Below, piece after piece: positions 51,469 to 60,336 of a stretch of 64,000 bases of DNA. Each line of letters opens with the position of its first letter. Within the stretch, counting starts at the first letter, position 1. The position numbers and the translations under genes are program-made. The DNA is taken from assembly GCA_030608565.1 (NCBI GenBank), contig JAUWDY010000002.1:1-64000 (forward strand). The letters are read 5' to 3'. The notes below the pieces were generated by a model. It searched no databases and was not told where the DNA came from. It saw only the letters and a list, made by a program, of their open reading frames with translations. The DNA comes from Candidatus Bathyarchaeota archaeon (GTDB taxonomy: Archaea > Thermoproteota > Bathyarchaeia > Bathyarchaeales > Bathyarchaeaceae).

Positions 51469-52059
51469 CTAAAAGGTTGATGTGTACCATTCAGCGAATT
51501 TTCTTAGGGCTTGAGCTCGATGTGAAAACTTGTTCTTTTCTTCCGTGGTCATCTCTGCAAAGGTTCTGTTGGGACTGTCTGAAGGTTTGAATATAGGGTC
51601 GAAGCCAAAGCCGGAGTTTCCCCGCTCTTCTTGAGATATTTTTCCTTTCACTTTACCGTGGAAGCACCTCAGTGATTCTTTTGGACTGCAGAAGGCAATC
51701 ACCGAGTGAAAATAGGCATCTCTTTTCTCCACTTCTTTCATTAGTTTAAGAATTCCTTTGGTGCCTATTGTTCGATACACGTATGAGGAGTAGGGGCCTG
51801 GAAACCCGTTCAACGCATCTATGAAAAGGCCAGCATCCTCTACGAAGATAGGCAGTCTACATCTTTCTACCGCGTCCCTAACGCTGGCTTTAGCAATGTT
51901 TTCTATATCGTCGTCTTGAATCTCTGAGGCTTTTACTCTTAGGAGCGCAGTGGCAACTTTGTATTCAGCTAGTACATGGCGGGCCTCTTTGAATTTGTGA
52001 ATATTACCTGTCACGAAGAAAGCCACTCTACCCTTTGGAAAAGAACTCACACGCGTCAC
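51469..52059 (-). CDS. XTP/dITP diphosphatase (HAM1/RdgB family)
   Basis: A 196-residue nucleotide-pool cleaning enzyme that hydrolyses dITP and XTP. Family motifs: FVTGNIHKFKEARHVL, VEDAGLFIDALNGFPGPYSSYVYRTIG, GKISQEERGNSGFGFDPIF and KNKFSHRAQALRKF. The GTG start overlaps the Bud32 stop by four bases (GTGA), so it is the third gene of the Kae1-Bud32-ITPase operon, a common archaeal order. Confidence 0.95.
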   Translation of the reverse strand: MTRVSSFPKGRVAFFVTGNIHKFKEARHVLAEYKVATALLRVKASEIQDDDIENIAKASVRDAVERCRLPIFVEDAGLFIDALNGFPGPYSSYVYRTIGTKGILKLMKEVEKRDAYFHSVIAFCSPKESLRCFHGKVKGKISQEERGNSGFGFDPIFKPSDSPNRTFAEMTTEEKNKFSHRAQALRKFAEWYTSTF

Positions 52060-52703
52060 ACCTCTGCCTCCTTTCTTTCGGATACATAACGTCCTCTTTT
52101 CTCTATTTCCCTAATCTTTTCTAATACATGTTTTGCTGCTTCATTTCCCCTTGCTTCAGCATATCCTTCCATGACCATGCCAAAACTCTCTTTCGCATAC
52201 TTGTAATGAGTACTTTGGAAGGCTGTCTTCATGAGGTGTAGATCAACTCCCCTAGTTTCCAGTTCTATCGAGTGTTCGCTCAAGCCAAAGTCTACGAAGA
52301 CAACTCTGCCACGCGGTGTCAAAATCATGTTTGAGGTGGTGAGGTCTCCATGGATGATTCCACGGTTGTGGAGGCGTCCGATCAAGTTGCCGATGAGACA
52401 ACACAAGTGACGCCTTTCTTCAGCCGAGAAATCGTCTAAGACCTGCTTCACCTGCTTTCCATTAATGAACTCCATGACAATCGTTGCTTCTGCAATGTCA
52501 ACCATGAAGATTGTTGGTGTTGGAACCCCTGCCGCCTTTGCTCTATGAATAATCTGTGGCTCATGAATGGTTCGATAAGACCGAATTTCCTTATCCAACT
52601 CGGGGACACGATACTTCTTCGGCAATCGCCGCTTCATTATTACCTTGCGGTTGTGCCACTCTTCCAAGTATAGGCTAGCTTCAGCACCTTTTTTAATGAG
52701 CAC
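52056..52703 (-). CDS. bud32: KEOPS kinase/ATPase Bud32
   Basis: A 215-residue small atypical kinase of KEOPS, which activates Kae1 in t6A synthesis. Elements: KGAEASLYL (ATP loop), VIMKRRLPKKYRVPELD with the ATP Lys, HNRGIIHGDLTTSNMIL (catalytic Asp and Asn) and VFVDFGLSEHSIELETRGVDLHL. GTG start three bases after the Kae1 stop. In many archaea Kae1 and Bud32 are fused; here they are separate genes in one operon. Confidence 0.96.
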   Translation of the reverse strand: MLIKKGAEASLYLEEWHNRKVIMKRRLPKKYRVPELDKEIRSYRTIHEPQIIHRAKAAGVPTPTIFMVDIAEATIVMEFINGKQVKQVLDDFSAEERRHLCCLIGNLIGRLHNRGIIHGDLTTSNMILTPRGRVVFVDFGLSEHSIELETRGVDLHLMKTAFQSTHYKYAKESFGMVMEGYAEARGNEAAKHVLEKIREIEKRGRYVSERKEAEV

Positions 52704-52706
52704 GTT

Positions 52707-53732
52707 TCAGCCTCCAACCCAAGGTGCGTAGACCTCGTCCAGTCGCCACCTCAGCTTTACGAAGCTCTCTTCAACGGGAAGAGTCATGTTGTGTTGATAT
52801 GCGAGAATTCCAGTCCATGCAATCATGGCTCCGTTGTCTAAGGCATACTCTTTGGGAACCACGCAGAATCGCGCGTTATGTTCGTCAGCGATTTGGCTGA
52901 GCATCGATTGTAACCGTTTATTTGCAGCAACCCCTCCAGTCAACAGAACCTCAAGTTTTTCCGTGTGAGCTAACGCCCTCTCTGTGACCTCGGTGAGCAT
53001 GGAAAACACGGTTTCTTGCAAACTGAAGCACAAGTCTTCGAGGCGATGCTTTCCTTCATGAAGTAACTGGATAACAGCGGTGAGAAGCCCACTGAAGGAT
53101 AAATCCATGCCCTTCACCGTGTAGGGGAGAGAAATAAATGTTTGACCCTGACTTGCCATTTTCTCAACCATTGCACCGAAAGGCACCCCTTCGTCCTGAC
53201 GTAGACCTGCCTCCCGAGCGAAAACGTCGAGGCAGTTTCCTACAGCTATATCGAGAGTTTCGCCGAAAATGCGGTATATTCCCGCCTCAAAGGCAGAGAC
53301 AATGGTGTTTCCACCTGAAACATAGAGAGTAACCGGGTCCTTCGCTCCAGTTACGAGCTTGCCAATCTCGATGTGCGCAACACAATGGTTTACGCCCACC
53401 AACGGAACTTGGAGATAGGCAGCTAAGGCGCGAGCTGCGGTTGCACCGGTACGGAGACAAGGCCCCATACCGGGACCCTGAGAAAAGGCGACAACTTGAA
53501 TATCTTGAGGCTTTATTCTTGCCTTCTGAAAGGCTTTCTCCAAAATATTTCCGGCAACTTCCGCGTGGTGCCTGGCTGCTTCTCGCGGGTGGATGCCGCC
53601 TTTTTCAGGTATGTATGCACTGATGATGTTAGCTAGGACGTCTCCGTCGAAGGAGAGAATTCCAACGCTAAAATCGTCGGCTGTGGACTCTATTCCTAAG
53701 CAATAAGACGCGGCTGAATGGCGCGTTGACAT
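52707..53732 (-). CDS. kae1: tRNA N6-threonylcarbamoyladenosine synthase Kae1
   Basis: A 341-residue ASKHA-fold enzyme that transfers threonylcarbamoyl to A37 of tRNA. Motifs: CLGIESTADDFSVGIL, the metal-binding NHCVAHIEIG (HxxxH), VSGGNTIV, EVLLTGGVAANKRL and DNGAMIAWTG. The usual STAHTF reads STADDF, a small deviation. First gene of the Kae1-Bud32-ITPase operon. Confidence 0.97.
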   Translation of the reverse strand: MSTRHSAASYCLGIESTADDFSVGILSFDGDVLANIISAYIPEKGGIHPREAARHHAEVAGNILEKAFQKARIKPQDIQVVAFSQGPGMGPCLRTGATAARALAAYLQVPLVGVNHCVAHIEIGKLVTGAKDPVTLYVSGGNTIVSAFEAGIYRIFGETLDIAVGNCLDVFAREAGLRQDEGVPFGAMVEKMASQGQTFISLPYTVKGMDLSFSGLLTAVIQLLHEGKHRLEDLCFSLQETVFSMLTEVTERALAHTEKLEVLLTGGVAANKRLQSMLSQIADEHNARFCVVPKEYALDNGAMIAWTGILAYQHNMTLPVEESFVKLRWRLDEVYAPWVGG

Positions 53733-54365
53733 GTTTTCAGCTCCTTTTTTAAAGCGTTGCTGTTGGTTATATCATGCTTAACATCCACGTTATATGTGTT
53801 AAACATTTTAGGTTGCATGCACATGCATGCATGGAGCTCAATTCACGGTAACCATACCTAAGATGAGCGAAAGCGGAAAAATAACCTATCAACCTCAATA
53901 ACTCAGTGCATGTATACACAGACTAGAGAACAAACAGAGATTGTTCAGGAAACTTAAAACCTTATAGAACAAAATAGCGTTCTTCAAAATAAAGAAACAC
54001 CACAAAAACCAATGATAGTACTGGAAAGTTTTTTAAGAAAAGCCTATAACTTCTTCAAGTTTCTCGTTAGAGTGGTGAGGATGGATGCCGGCAACTGCAG
54101 GCACTGGGACAAGAAAGACTCATCATACCTCCTTCTCAAAAGGGCCATCGACCCGAACTCCCGCTGCAAACTTTGGAAGAAAAGGTCTCTGATACGAACT
54201 ATAGCGCATGGCGCAAAAGCAAATGCCAAAAACTACATGTAAGCCACGCATACAAGCTCCAATTTGGTTCCAGTTGGGATCACGATGAAGATTTTGTTCG
54301 TTGCATGCATACTATAAGGGTGGAGTTAGCGTATCTGAAGAGGTTGGGCTAGTGGAGGAGTTGTC
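53733..54365. other. 630-base intergenic region with three ATGCATGC palindromes
   Basis: Lies between divergent Kae1 and P-type ATPase genes. It has ATGCATGC clusters at 53813-53834 and 54302-54310, and ATACTATAAGG near 54308 as a TATA candidate for the ATPase. A 76-codon frame at 54012-54242 has no ribosome site or family motif and is not called. Confidence 0.55.
53813..53834. repeat. ATGCATGC palindrome cluster
   Basis: TTGCATGCACATGCATGCAT and following G-G: two overlapping GCATGC cores. Part of a dispersed set; see finding. Confidence 0.8.
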
Positions 54366-57044
54366 TTGAGCAACGAGTTTCACGCTATGAAGGTTGAAGA
54401 AGTTATACAAGCCCTGAAATCTACTGGACAAGGCTTGAGTGAGGAGGAGGCTAAACGTCGACTAGAAGAGTTTGGATTCAACGAATTGACAGAAAGGAAA
54501 GGGGCAGTAGCCCTACGCATATTCCTAAGACAGTTTAAGGACGTATTCGTAATTATGCTTTTGGCCGCTGTTTCCCTTTCTGTTCTGGCAGGAAAAGGCG
54601 TGGATGCATTAACTATATCGGCCATTGTGGTTCTCAACTCCGTAGTAGGTTTTGTCCAAGAGTATCGGTCAGAAAAGGCTATGGAAGCCATGAAGAAACT
54701 AACCGCTCCGAGGGCCCGAGTGCTGCGAGATGGAAGAGAGAGGGTGGTACGCGCGAGAGAAGTGGTGCCCGGAGACCTCATTGTATTAGAGTCAGGAGAT
54801 CGCGTCCCTGCTGACGCACGACTAATTGAAACGGTGGACTTGAAGACAGGTGAAGCTGTTTTAACGGGCGAATCCGTCCCAGAAGAAAAAAGCACGGTCG
54901 CCGTCAATGTGCATACGCCCGTAGCTGATAGAGAGAATATGATCTTCATGGCTACGCATGTGGTTTATGGTAGAGGAAAGGCTGTGGTAACGTCTACGGG
55001 AATGAACAGTGAATTTGGAAAAATCGCTGAAATGGTGCAAGCTATCGAGGAAGAAGAAACCCCGCTGAAACTTAGGCTAAGACACTTCGCAAAAAAGTTG
55101 GGAGTACTCATTACATTTGCTTGTGTGGCGATATTTTTGCTTGAAGGACTTCGAGGGGAACCACTGGTTGGATCAGTCTTCTTGGCGGTTGCGTTGGCTG
55201 TGTCGGCGGTTCCGGAGGGATTGCCGGCCATAGTAACTGTAACCCTCGCCCTTGGGGCACGGGGATTAGCAAAGCGTAACGCTATCACTAGGAGGCTTTC
55301 TTCGGTGGAGACCCTTGGGTCTACCACAGTTATTTGCTCCGACAAAACAGGCACCCTAACCAGGGATGAAATGACAGTACGTAAGATATATCGTAACGAT
55401 CAGATAGTGGAAGTTACGGGGATCGGTTACGAACCGAGAGGCGAGTTTCATCGAGACGGCAAGGCTATCAACCCTGAAGAAGACCCTCATCTCATGTTGT
55501 TGTTAAGGATCGGTGCCCTTTCTAGCAATGCGAGGTTGACAAAAGAAGACGCATGGCGCATAGTAGGAGACCCTACAGAAGGGTCATTAGTTGTGGTTGC
55601 AGCCAAAGCCGGAATACAGCAAGATGAAGCAAGCAGCCAGTTTCCACGTGTAGGCGAGATACCCTTTAGCTCCGAAAGGAAACGTATGACTACAATTCAT
55701 TCCGCGACAGGTGGAGAACGATTTGCATATGTGAAAGGAGCCCCTGAAACCATCTTGAAACGATGCGCTCACTTCCTTGAAGACGGCAATGTAAAAGACT
55801 TGACCGAAAAGAAGAGAAGGAAAATTCTTAAAATCAATGAGAAAATGGCAAGTGAGGCATTGCGCGTACTTGGAGTGGCCTACAGAAAGCTGCCAGGTGA
55901 CCTGAAGGTTTTCGCTGAAGGATCTGTAGAGAGAGATCTTATCTTCGTAGGTTTAATGGGAATGATTGATCCACCGAGGGACGAGGTTAAGGAAGCCAAC
56001 CGCCTCTGCGAACAAGCTGGCATAAAAACTGTCATGATCACAGGAGACCACAAGCTTACAGCCGTCGCCATAGCCAAGGAACTGGGCATGCTGAAAAGCG
56101 GTTCAGTGTTAACAGGAGCCGAGTTGGATAGGATGGGCGACGAAGAATTCGAGAAAGTAGTGGAGGATGTAACGGTCTATGCTAGGGTGTCTCCTGAACA
56201 TAAGCTCCGAATAGTTAGGGCGTTGAAGAAGAGGGGGCACATTGTGGCTATGACTGGCGATGGAGTAAATGACGCACCAGCTCTCAAGAATGCTGACATA
56301 GGAATAGCTATGGGCATAACTGGAACGGATGTAACTAGAGAAGCATCTGACATGGTGTTAGCGGATGACAATTTTGCAACAATTGTGGAAGCGGTGAAGG
56401 AGGGGCGGAACATTTACGACAACATGAGGAAGTTTATTCGGTACTTGCTCTCAAGCAACTTTGACGGAATACTCGTTGTGTCCACATTCGCCATGCTCGG
56501 TTTACCTATACCCCTTCTTCCGGCCATGATCTTGTGGGTAAACTTGGCCACTGATGGTGGTCCAGCTGTGGCTCTAAGCGTGGATCCCCCTACCGAAGAT
56601 GCAATGCAACGGCCTCCTCGCAGCCCAAAAGCGGGGATATTACATGGAATGATAACGTTTATCATTGCTTACGTTATCCTGCAGTCTGGAACAACGATAT
56701 TCACCTTCTGGTGGAAATACTTCTGGGTTGGAAGCACTTTGGAAGCGGCGAGAACTGTAGCCTTTATGCAAGTGTGTATCTTTGAGTTAGTTGTTGTTTG
56801 GAACTGTCGGTCAGAAAGGCGTAACGCGTTTAAGGTAGGATTCTTCTCCAATAAATTTCTACTTGTCGCCGTGCTCGCATCTTTCATGTTAACAGTTTCC
56901 TTATGTTACGTACCAGTTTTTCAGCTTATGTTCAGCACAGTTCCATTAGAGCTGTACGATTGGATTTGGATCCTCGCTACGTCCAGTCTAGGATTTGCAG
57001 TGTTGCCCGAGGTCTTCATGAAAAGAAGAAAGCGTACACATTAA
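54366..57044 (+). CDS. P-type Ca2+-transporting ATPase (SERCA/PMR1-like)
   Basis: An 892-residue P2A-type pump. Domains in order: N-terminal cation ATPase domain (HAMKVEEVIQALKSTGQGLS), actuator with LKTGEAVLTGESVPEEK, span 4 with SAVPEGLPAIVTVTLALGA (the PEGLP calcium site), the phosphorylation motif SDKTGTLT (D326), the nucleotide domain with KGAPE, MITGDHKLTA, and the hinge MTGDGVNDAPAL, then spans 5-10 with NLATDGGPAVAL. Span 6 has NLATD in place of the SERCA NLVTDG, compatible with Ca2+ or Mn2+. The TTG start follows GTGGAGGAG. It stands alone; export of Ca2+ is the likely role. Confidence 0.95.
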   Translation: MSNEFHAMKVEEVIQALKSTGQGLSEEEAKRRLEEFGFNELTERKGAVALRIFLRQFKDVFVIMLLAAVSLSVLAGKGVDALTISAIVVLNSVVGFVQEYRSEKAMEAMKKLTAPRARVLRDGRERVVRAREVVPGDLIVLESGDRVPADARLIETVDLKTGEAVLTGESVPEEKSTVAVNVHTPVADRENMIFMATHVVYGRGKAVVTSTGMNSEFGKIAEMVQAIEEEETPLKLRLRHFAKKLGVLITFACVAIFLLEGLRGEPLVGSVFLAVALAVSAVPEGLPAIVTVTLALGARGLAKRNAITRRLSSVETLGSTTVICSDKTGTLTRDEMTVRKIYRNDQIVEVTGIGYEPRGEFHRDGKAINPEEDPHLMLLLRIGALSSNARLTKEDAWRIVGDPTEGSLVVVAAKAGIQQDEASSQFPRVGEIPFSSERKRMTTIHSATGGERFAYVKGAPETILKRCAHFLEDGNVKDLTEKKRRKILKINEKMASEALRVLGVAYRKLPGDLKVFAEGSVERDLIFVGLMGMIDPPRDEVKEANRLCEQAGIKTVMITGDHKLTAVAIAKELGMLKSGSVLTGAELDRMGDEEFEKVVEDVTVYARVSPEHKLRIVRALKKRGHIVAMTGDGVNDAPALKNADIGIAMGITGTDVTREASDMVLADDNFATIVEAVKEGRNIYDNMRKFIRYLLSSNFDGILVVSTFAMLGLPIPLLPAMILWVNLATDGGPAVALSVDPPTEDAMQRPPRSPKAGILHGMITFIIAYVILQSGTTIFTFWWKYFWVGSTLEAARTVAFMQVCIFELVVVWNCRSERRNAFKVGFFSNKFLLVAVLASFMLTVSLCYVPVFQLMFSTVPLELYDWIWILATSSLGFAVLPEVFMKRRKRTH

Positions 57045-57136
57045 TGTACATGCAATGGAACTTCAAGAGAGGGCAAATATTATGAGCGTGTATGTACACC
57101 AACTGAACCGTCCAGTCTACAAGAGCACATTCATTT

Positions 57137-57162
57137 ATGCATGTATGCCCGGATGCATGCAT
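57137..57162. repeat. ATGCATGC palindrome cluster
   Basis: ATGCATGTATG at 57137 and ATGCATGCAT at 57153-57162, between the P-type ATPase and the convergent ArsR gene. Part of the dispersed set. Confidence 0.8.
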
Positions 57163-57179
57163 AAAAATTGCTAACCGCT

Positions 57180-57575
57180 CTATTTTCCCATGAACACTCT
57201 CATGAGATTCGTAAAACGCTTGTCTCTTAAGCTATAAAAGACCCATTTCCCTTCACGCCTGTCCTCTACCAAATCCACGGCTTCTAGTATCCCTAAATGG
57301 TGTGAGGCTGTAGGCTGAGTTAAATCTAATGCAACCATAATCTCGCATACGCACATTTCTCGGATGTCTAGAAGCATCATAATTTTTAGTCTTGTTGTGT
57401 CAGCCAGTGCTTTGAACAATCGACTCTGCATTTTCACCGTATTCTCATCTGTTATGTCATGAACGAGTTGTCTAAGCTCTGAAGCATATTTTGAGACATC
57501 TTCAGCTGGACAGATTCCAGACCTTAACAAACGCTCAAGTCTTTTGCTTATCTTTGGTTTTTGTTCGAGAACCAT
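57180..57575 (-). CDS. arsR: ArsR/SmtB-family metalloregulator
   Basis: A 131-residue regulator. Its helix-turn-helix is MCVCEIMVALDLTQPTASHHLGILEAVDLVEDRREGKWVFYSL; CVC is the arsenite-binding motif of classical ArsR proteins. It is divergent from the Acr3 gene, with a palindrome in between, and should repress both until arsenite binds. Confidence 0.93.
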   Translation of the reverse strand: MVLEQKPKISKRLERLLRSGICPAEDVSKYASELRQLVHDITDENTVKMQSRLFKALADTTRLKIMMLLDIREMCVCEIMVALDLTQPTASHHLGILEAVDLVEDRREGKWVFYSLRDKRFTNLMRVFMGK

Positions 57576-57601
57576 AGCATCATCCTCAATTAAGCTTTAC
57601 A

Positions 57602-57625
57602 TCAAAATATTTAAATATGTTTTGA
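57602..57625. promoter_or_regulatory. ArsR operator-like palindrome
   Basis: TCAAAA (57602-57607) and TTTTGA (57620-57625) flank an AT-rich TATTTAAATATG centre that also looks like a TATA box. It lies between divergent arsR and acr3, so bound ArsR would block the promoter. Confidence 0.6.
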
Positions 57626-57693
57626 GTGCTTTCTCAGATTAACGAACTTAAATATGTGACTCCACTCGCTTGAACTGATGGAGGGACCTAGGC

Positions 57694-58713
57694 TTGGTTG
57701 AAGATGGCCGTAAGCTGGGTATCTTTGAAAAGTATCTAGCAGCATGGGTTGTTCTATGCATACTGTTGGGACTATTTCTAGCACAATATTTCCCAGTTCT
57801 CAGCATCACGATCAACAACATGCAGATCGCAGGAATATCGATCCCTATCGGTATATGCTTGTTCTTAATGATGTATCCAGCTCTCCTAAATGTGCAGTTG
57901 GAAGAATTGAAGAAACTATTCCACAATCCTAAGCCAATTATCATTACACTTGTTTCGAATTGGGTTTTGGCTCCATTGGTAACTGCCTTTCTGGCCTACT
58001 ATTTCTTGGCTGGACAGAATCAACTAATTGTATCCCTAATACTATTGGGCTCAAGTCCGTGCACAGCCATGGTTTTGGTGTGGGGAGTTCTTGCAGAGGG
58101 AAACCAAGAACAGAACATCATCAATACCAGCCTGAACACGATCACAATCTTGTTCCTGTATGCTCCAGTGGTCTCTCTATTGACTGGTATCCAAAATATT
58201 CCGATTGACAGGATAGCCCTTGTTATAACCGTGTTTGTTTTTATCGGGATTCCATTGGTTTTAGGTTATTTCTCAAAGAAGTACATTAATGGTAGAAAGG
58301 GAGAGGATTGGTTCCGTGACATCTATAGACCAGCAGTGGGGAAAATAGCGATACTTGCTCTCTTGACCACACTAGTTGTATTATTTTCGTTGAATGGGAA
58401 TGTGCTAATGCAACATCCCGAGGAAATGATACTCGTTTCTATCCCGTTATTGTTAGGTTTCATCATAGTTGTCGGACTCAACCTATTCGTCACTAAATTT
58501 GCGGGTCTCAGATACAAAGAAGCAATAATATCCGTGATAATAGGTTCTTCCAGCCACTTTGAAATCGCAATTGCGACCGCTATCAGCCTTTATGGATTAG
58601 GCTCACAAGCTGCACTAGGAACAACAATGGGCTTGTTCTGGGAGGTACCAATCATGCTTAGCCTAGTGTATCTAGGCAAAACACTGAACCATAAAGGATT
58701 TTGGAAAAAATGA
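57694..58713 (+). CDS. acr3: Arsenite efflux transporter Acr3
   Basis: A 339-residue transporter with ten membrane spans of the bile/arsenite/riboflavin superfamily. ILLGSSPCTAMVLVWGVLAEGN contains the Acr3 signature with its essential Cys, and SHFEIAIATAISLYGLGSQAALGTTMGLFWEVPIML is the matching second-half motif. The TTG start follows GGAGG. It works with the divergent arsR gene; no arsenate reductase is adjacent. Confidence 0.95.
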   Translation: MVEDGRKLGIFEKYLAAWVVLCILLGLFLAQYFPVLSITINNMQIAGISIPIGICLFLMMYPALLNVQLEELKKLFHNPKPIIITLVSNWVLAPLVTAFLAYYFLAGQNQLIVSLILLGSSPCTAMVLVWGVLAEGNQEQNIINTSLNTITILFLYAPVVSLLTGIQNIPIDRIALVITVFVFIGIPLVLGYFSKKYINGRKGEDWFRDIYRPAVGKIAILALLTTLVVLFSLNGNVLMQHPEEMILVSIPLLLGFIIVVGLNLFVTKFAGLRYKEAIISVIIGSSSHFEIAIATAISLYGLGSQAALGTTMGLFWEVPIMLSLVYLGKTLNHKGFWKK

Positions 58714-59039
58714 ATGACAGAAGCCTGCATGCTGCCATACGAATTAAACATTATTATGCATGCATCTCTTATACTCACGATTTATACAAAACCGCGCCGT
58801 CTCCGTACGACTAACACGCGGCTCAAAGCCCACAAATTTCCTCGTAACGCATGCTATAGCTAAGTCTTTTCAAGGGAGTTAAACATGTTAGATTCATCTG
58901 ACTGGCGTGCACACCGATTTGAGTGCATGATGCATGCATGCAGATATTTTTGGCTTACAGATACAACTGATCATAGTCCATGCATGTATTTATCTAAGAA
59001 CCTACACTTCTCTAGAGAAGGCGTGAATGCAAAAGATGA
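58714..59039. other. 326-base spacer rich in ATGCATGC
   Basis: Contains ATGCATGCAT at 58756-58765, a longer run at 58930-58942 and a partial site at 58980. No gene seen, apart from the probable lost 3' end of the NuoC-like fragment. Confidence 0.6.
58930..58942. repeat. ATGCATGC palindrome
   Basis: ATGCATGCATGCA; member of the dispersed palindrome set. Confidence 0.8.
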
Positions 59040-59255
59040 CTAATGGTAAAGAAGTTCAATTGTGCCATTCATTTCGAGACCCGTTATCGCAGACAAGTGC
59101 TCAAAACCTTCATTTTTCAAAAACAGAAGCAGGTCTTTCAAGCATTTTTTACTTACGCGCACGAAGATTCGCCGTGCTCTAGAAACAGACGTTTCTAAAA
59201 CGCACTGCGCACCCATATTTTGTTTCAACTTGCTAATGATCTCGTCTTCCAACAT
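59040..59255 (-). pseudogene. NuoC/EchD-like fragment (30 kDa subunit N-terminus)
   Basis: A 71-residue frame with the layout of the N-terminal part of complex I/hydrogenase subunit C: EIISKLKQNMG, then VRVSKKCLKDLLLFLKNEGFEHLSAITGLEMNGTIELLYH. Family members continue after YH for at least 50 more residues with a second strand set; here a TAG follows YH directly, and the frame beyond it (SSFAFTPSLEK) ends after 23 codons. No other complex I or hydrogenase gene is nearby. It is probably a decayed remnant, though a short stand-alone protein cannot be excluded. Confidence 0.55.
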
Positions 59256-59354
59256 ATCGCATTCTTCTCTTCAATTTCCATTCAAAAGCACTTTTAAGTC
59301 TTTCAGAAGAATATACCCAATTGTATCTAGGAGCCGCGCGCAAGAGGGAAAGTG

Positions 59355-60299
59355 ATGTCTAAGTATGAAGTCAAGCTTACTTCCATAGAAGATAGGGACA
59401 AGTTGATGGAGAAATATGAAGATCGTTTCCTTTACGAGGAGAGGGCTGACATCTACGGATGTTGCATCAAGCTTCTGACGGACATCAAATACGTGAAGGA
59501 ACGTTGGGAGGAAAGCTTTTATCCCATGTCAGCTCACGTTCGATCTCACGGAAGACTTATCGTCACCCAAGAAACAGGCGAGAAGCTGAAAGTTATGTAC
59601 AATCAGCTTTCAAAAACGGCATTTCTAGTAAATGTCGACTACTATGGTTGGATAAAATCCATCGCGTTGAGCGTCGCCAGCGACATATTGGAAGACAATC
59701 ATGGTATCAATTCCGTTCATGGTGCGTGCATAGACATTGAAGGCCGAGGTGTATGCCTGATTGCGCCTCCGGGCACGGGTAAAACAACGCATACGTACGG
59801 GCTTCTTAGATTGAAGGGCGTCCGCGTCGTGTCTGACGATTGGTTTTTCGTTCGTTTCTTAGCCGAGGAAAATGTTGCTTTCAGTTCTGAAAAAAATTTC
59901 TACATTCAAGCAGACATAGCGGAAACTTGGGGGGAATATAAGAAACTTGTCGAGAAAGCTGAATTTGACGCGAAGGGTAGGGCCGTAGTGAACGTTAGGT
60001 GGATTGTTGGAAAGGGCAAGATATTACCTATGACCACACTGAGAACAGCCATTTTACTGATGCGCAATCCAGAAGACGATACGGTTGTTAAAAAATTAAC
60101 GTCTAACGAAGCGGTTCAGTATATGGAAACCGTGAAATTTTGCAATCCTCATTTATTAGTGAAAGATGAGCGAAAGAACAATTTGCGAAGACGATTTTTC
60201 AGACAGTTCTTCAGCCGCCTTGAAACTTATCTTGTAAACATCACGTTACCGGTCATCGAAACTCACAGAGTGATAAAAGAAGAAATCTTGAAAATATAG
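59355..60299 (+). CDS. HPr-kinase-like P-loop protein
   Basis: A 314-residue protein. The N-terminal third is alpha/beta without a known match. The middle has NSVHGACIDIEGRGVCLIAPPGTGKTTHTYGLLRLKGVRVVSDDWFFV: a short P-loop (PPGTGKTT) on a strand pair preceded by HGA and followed by SDD, as in HPr kinase/phosphorylase C-domains and related PEP carboxykinase folds. The C-terminus is basic. GAGGG lies six bases before the ATG. It is 37 bases upstream of pfkA and is probably in one transcript with pfkA and glgP, so control of sugar flux is plausible. No HPr gene is visible here, so the substrate may be another protein or metabolite. Confidence 0.7.
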   Translation: MSKYEVKLTSIEDRDKLMEKYEDRFLYEERADIYGCCIKLLTDIKYVKERWEESFYPMSAHVRSHGRLIVTQETGEKLKVMYNQLSKTAFLVNVDYYGWIKSIALSVASDILEDNHGINSVHGACIDIEGRGVCLIAPPGTGKTTHTYGLLRLKGVRVVSDDWFFVRFLAEENVAFSSEKNFYIQADIAETWGEYKKLVEKAEFDAKGRAVVNVRWIVGKGKILPMTTLRTAILLMRNPEDDTVVKKLTSNEAVQYMETVKFCNPHLLVKDERKNNLRRRFFRQFFSRLETYLVNITLPVIETHRVIKEEILKI

Positions 60300-60336
60300 T
60301 CCTCCTTGAACCACCTTTAGTGAAGGAGATTTTAGC

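Noticed and set aside
54012-54242. 76-codon plus-strand frame upstream of the P-type ATPase
   Set aside because: No ribosome site, no recognisable motif, and an equally long frame lies on the opposite strand.
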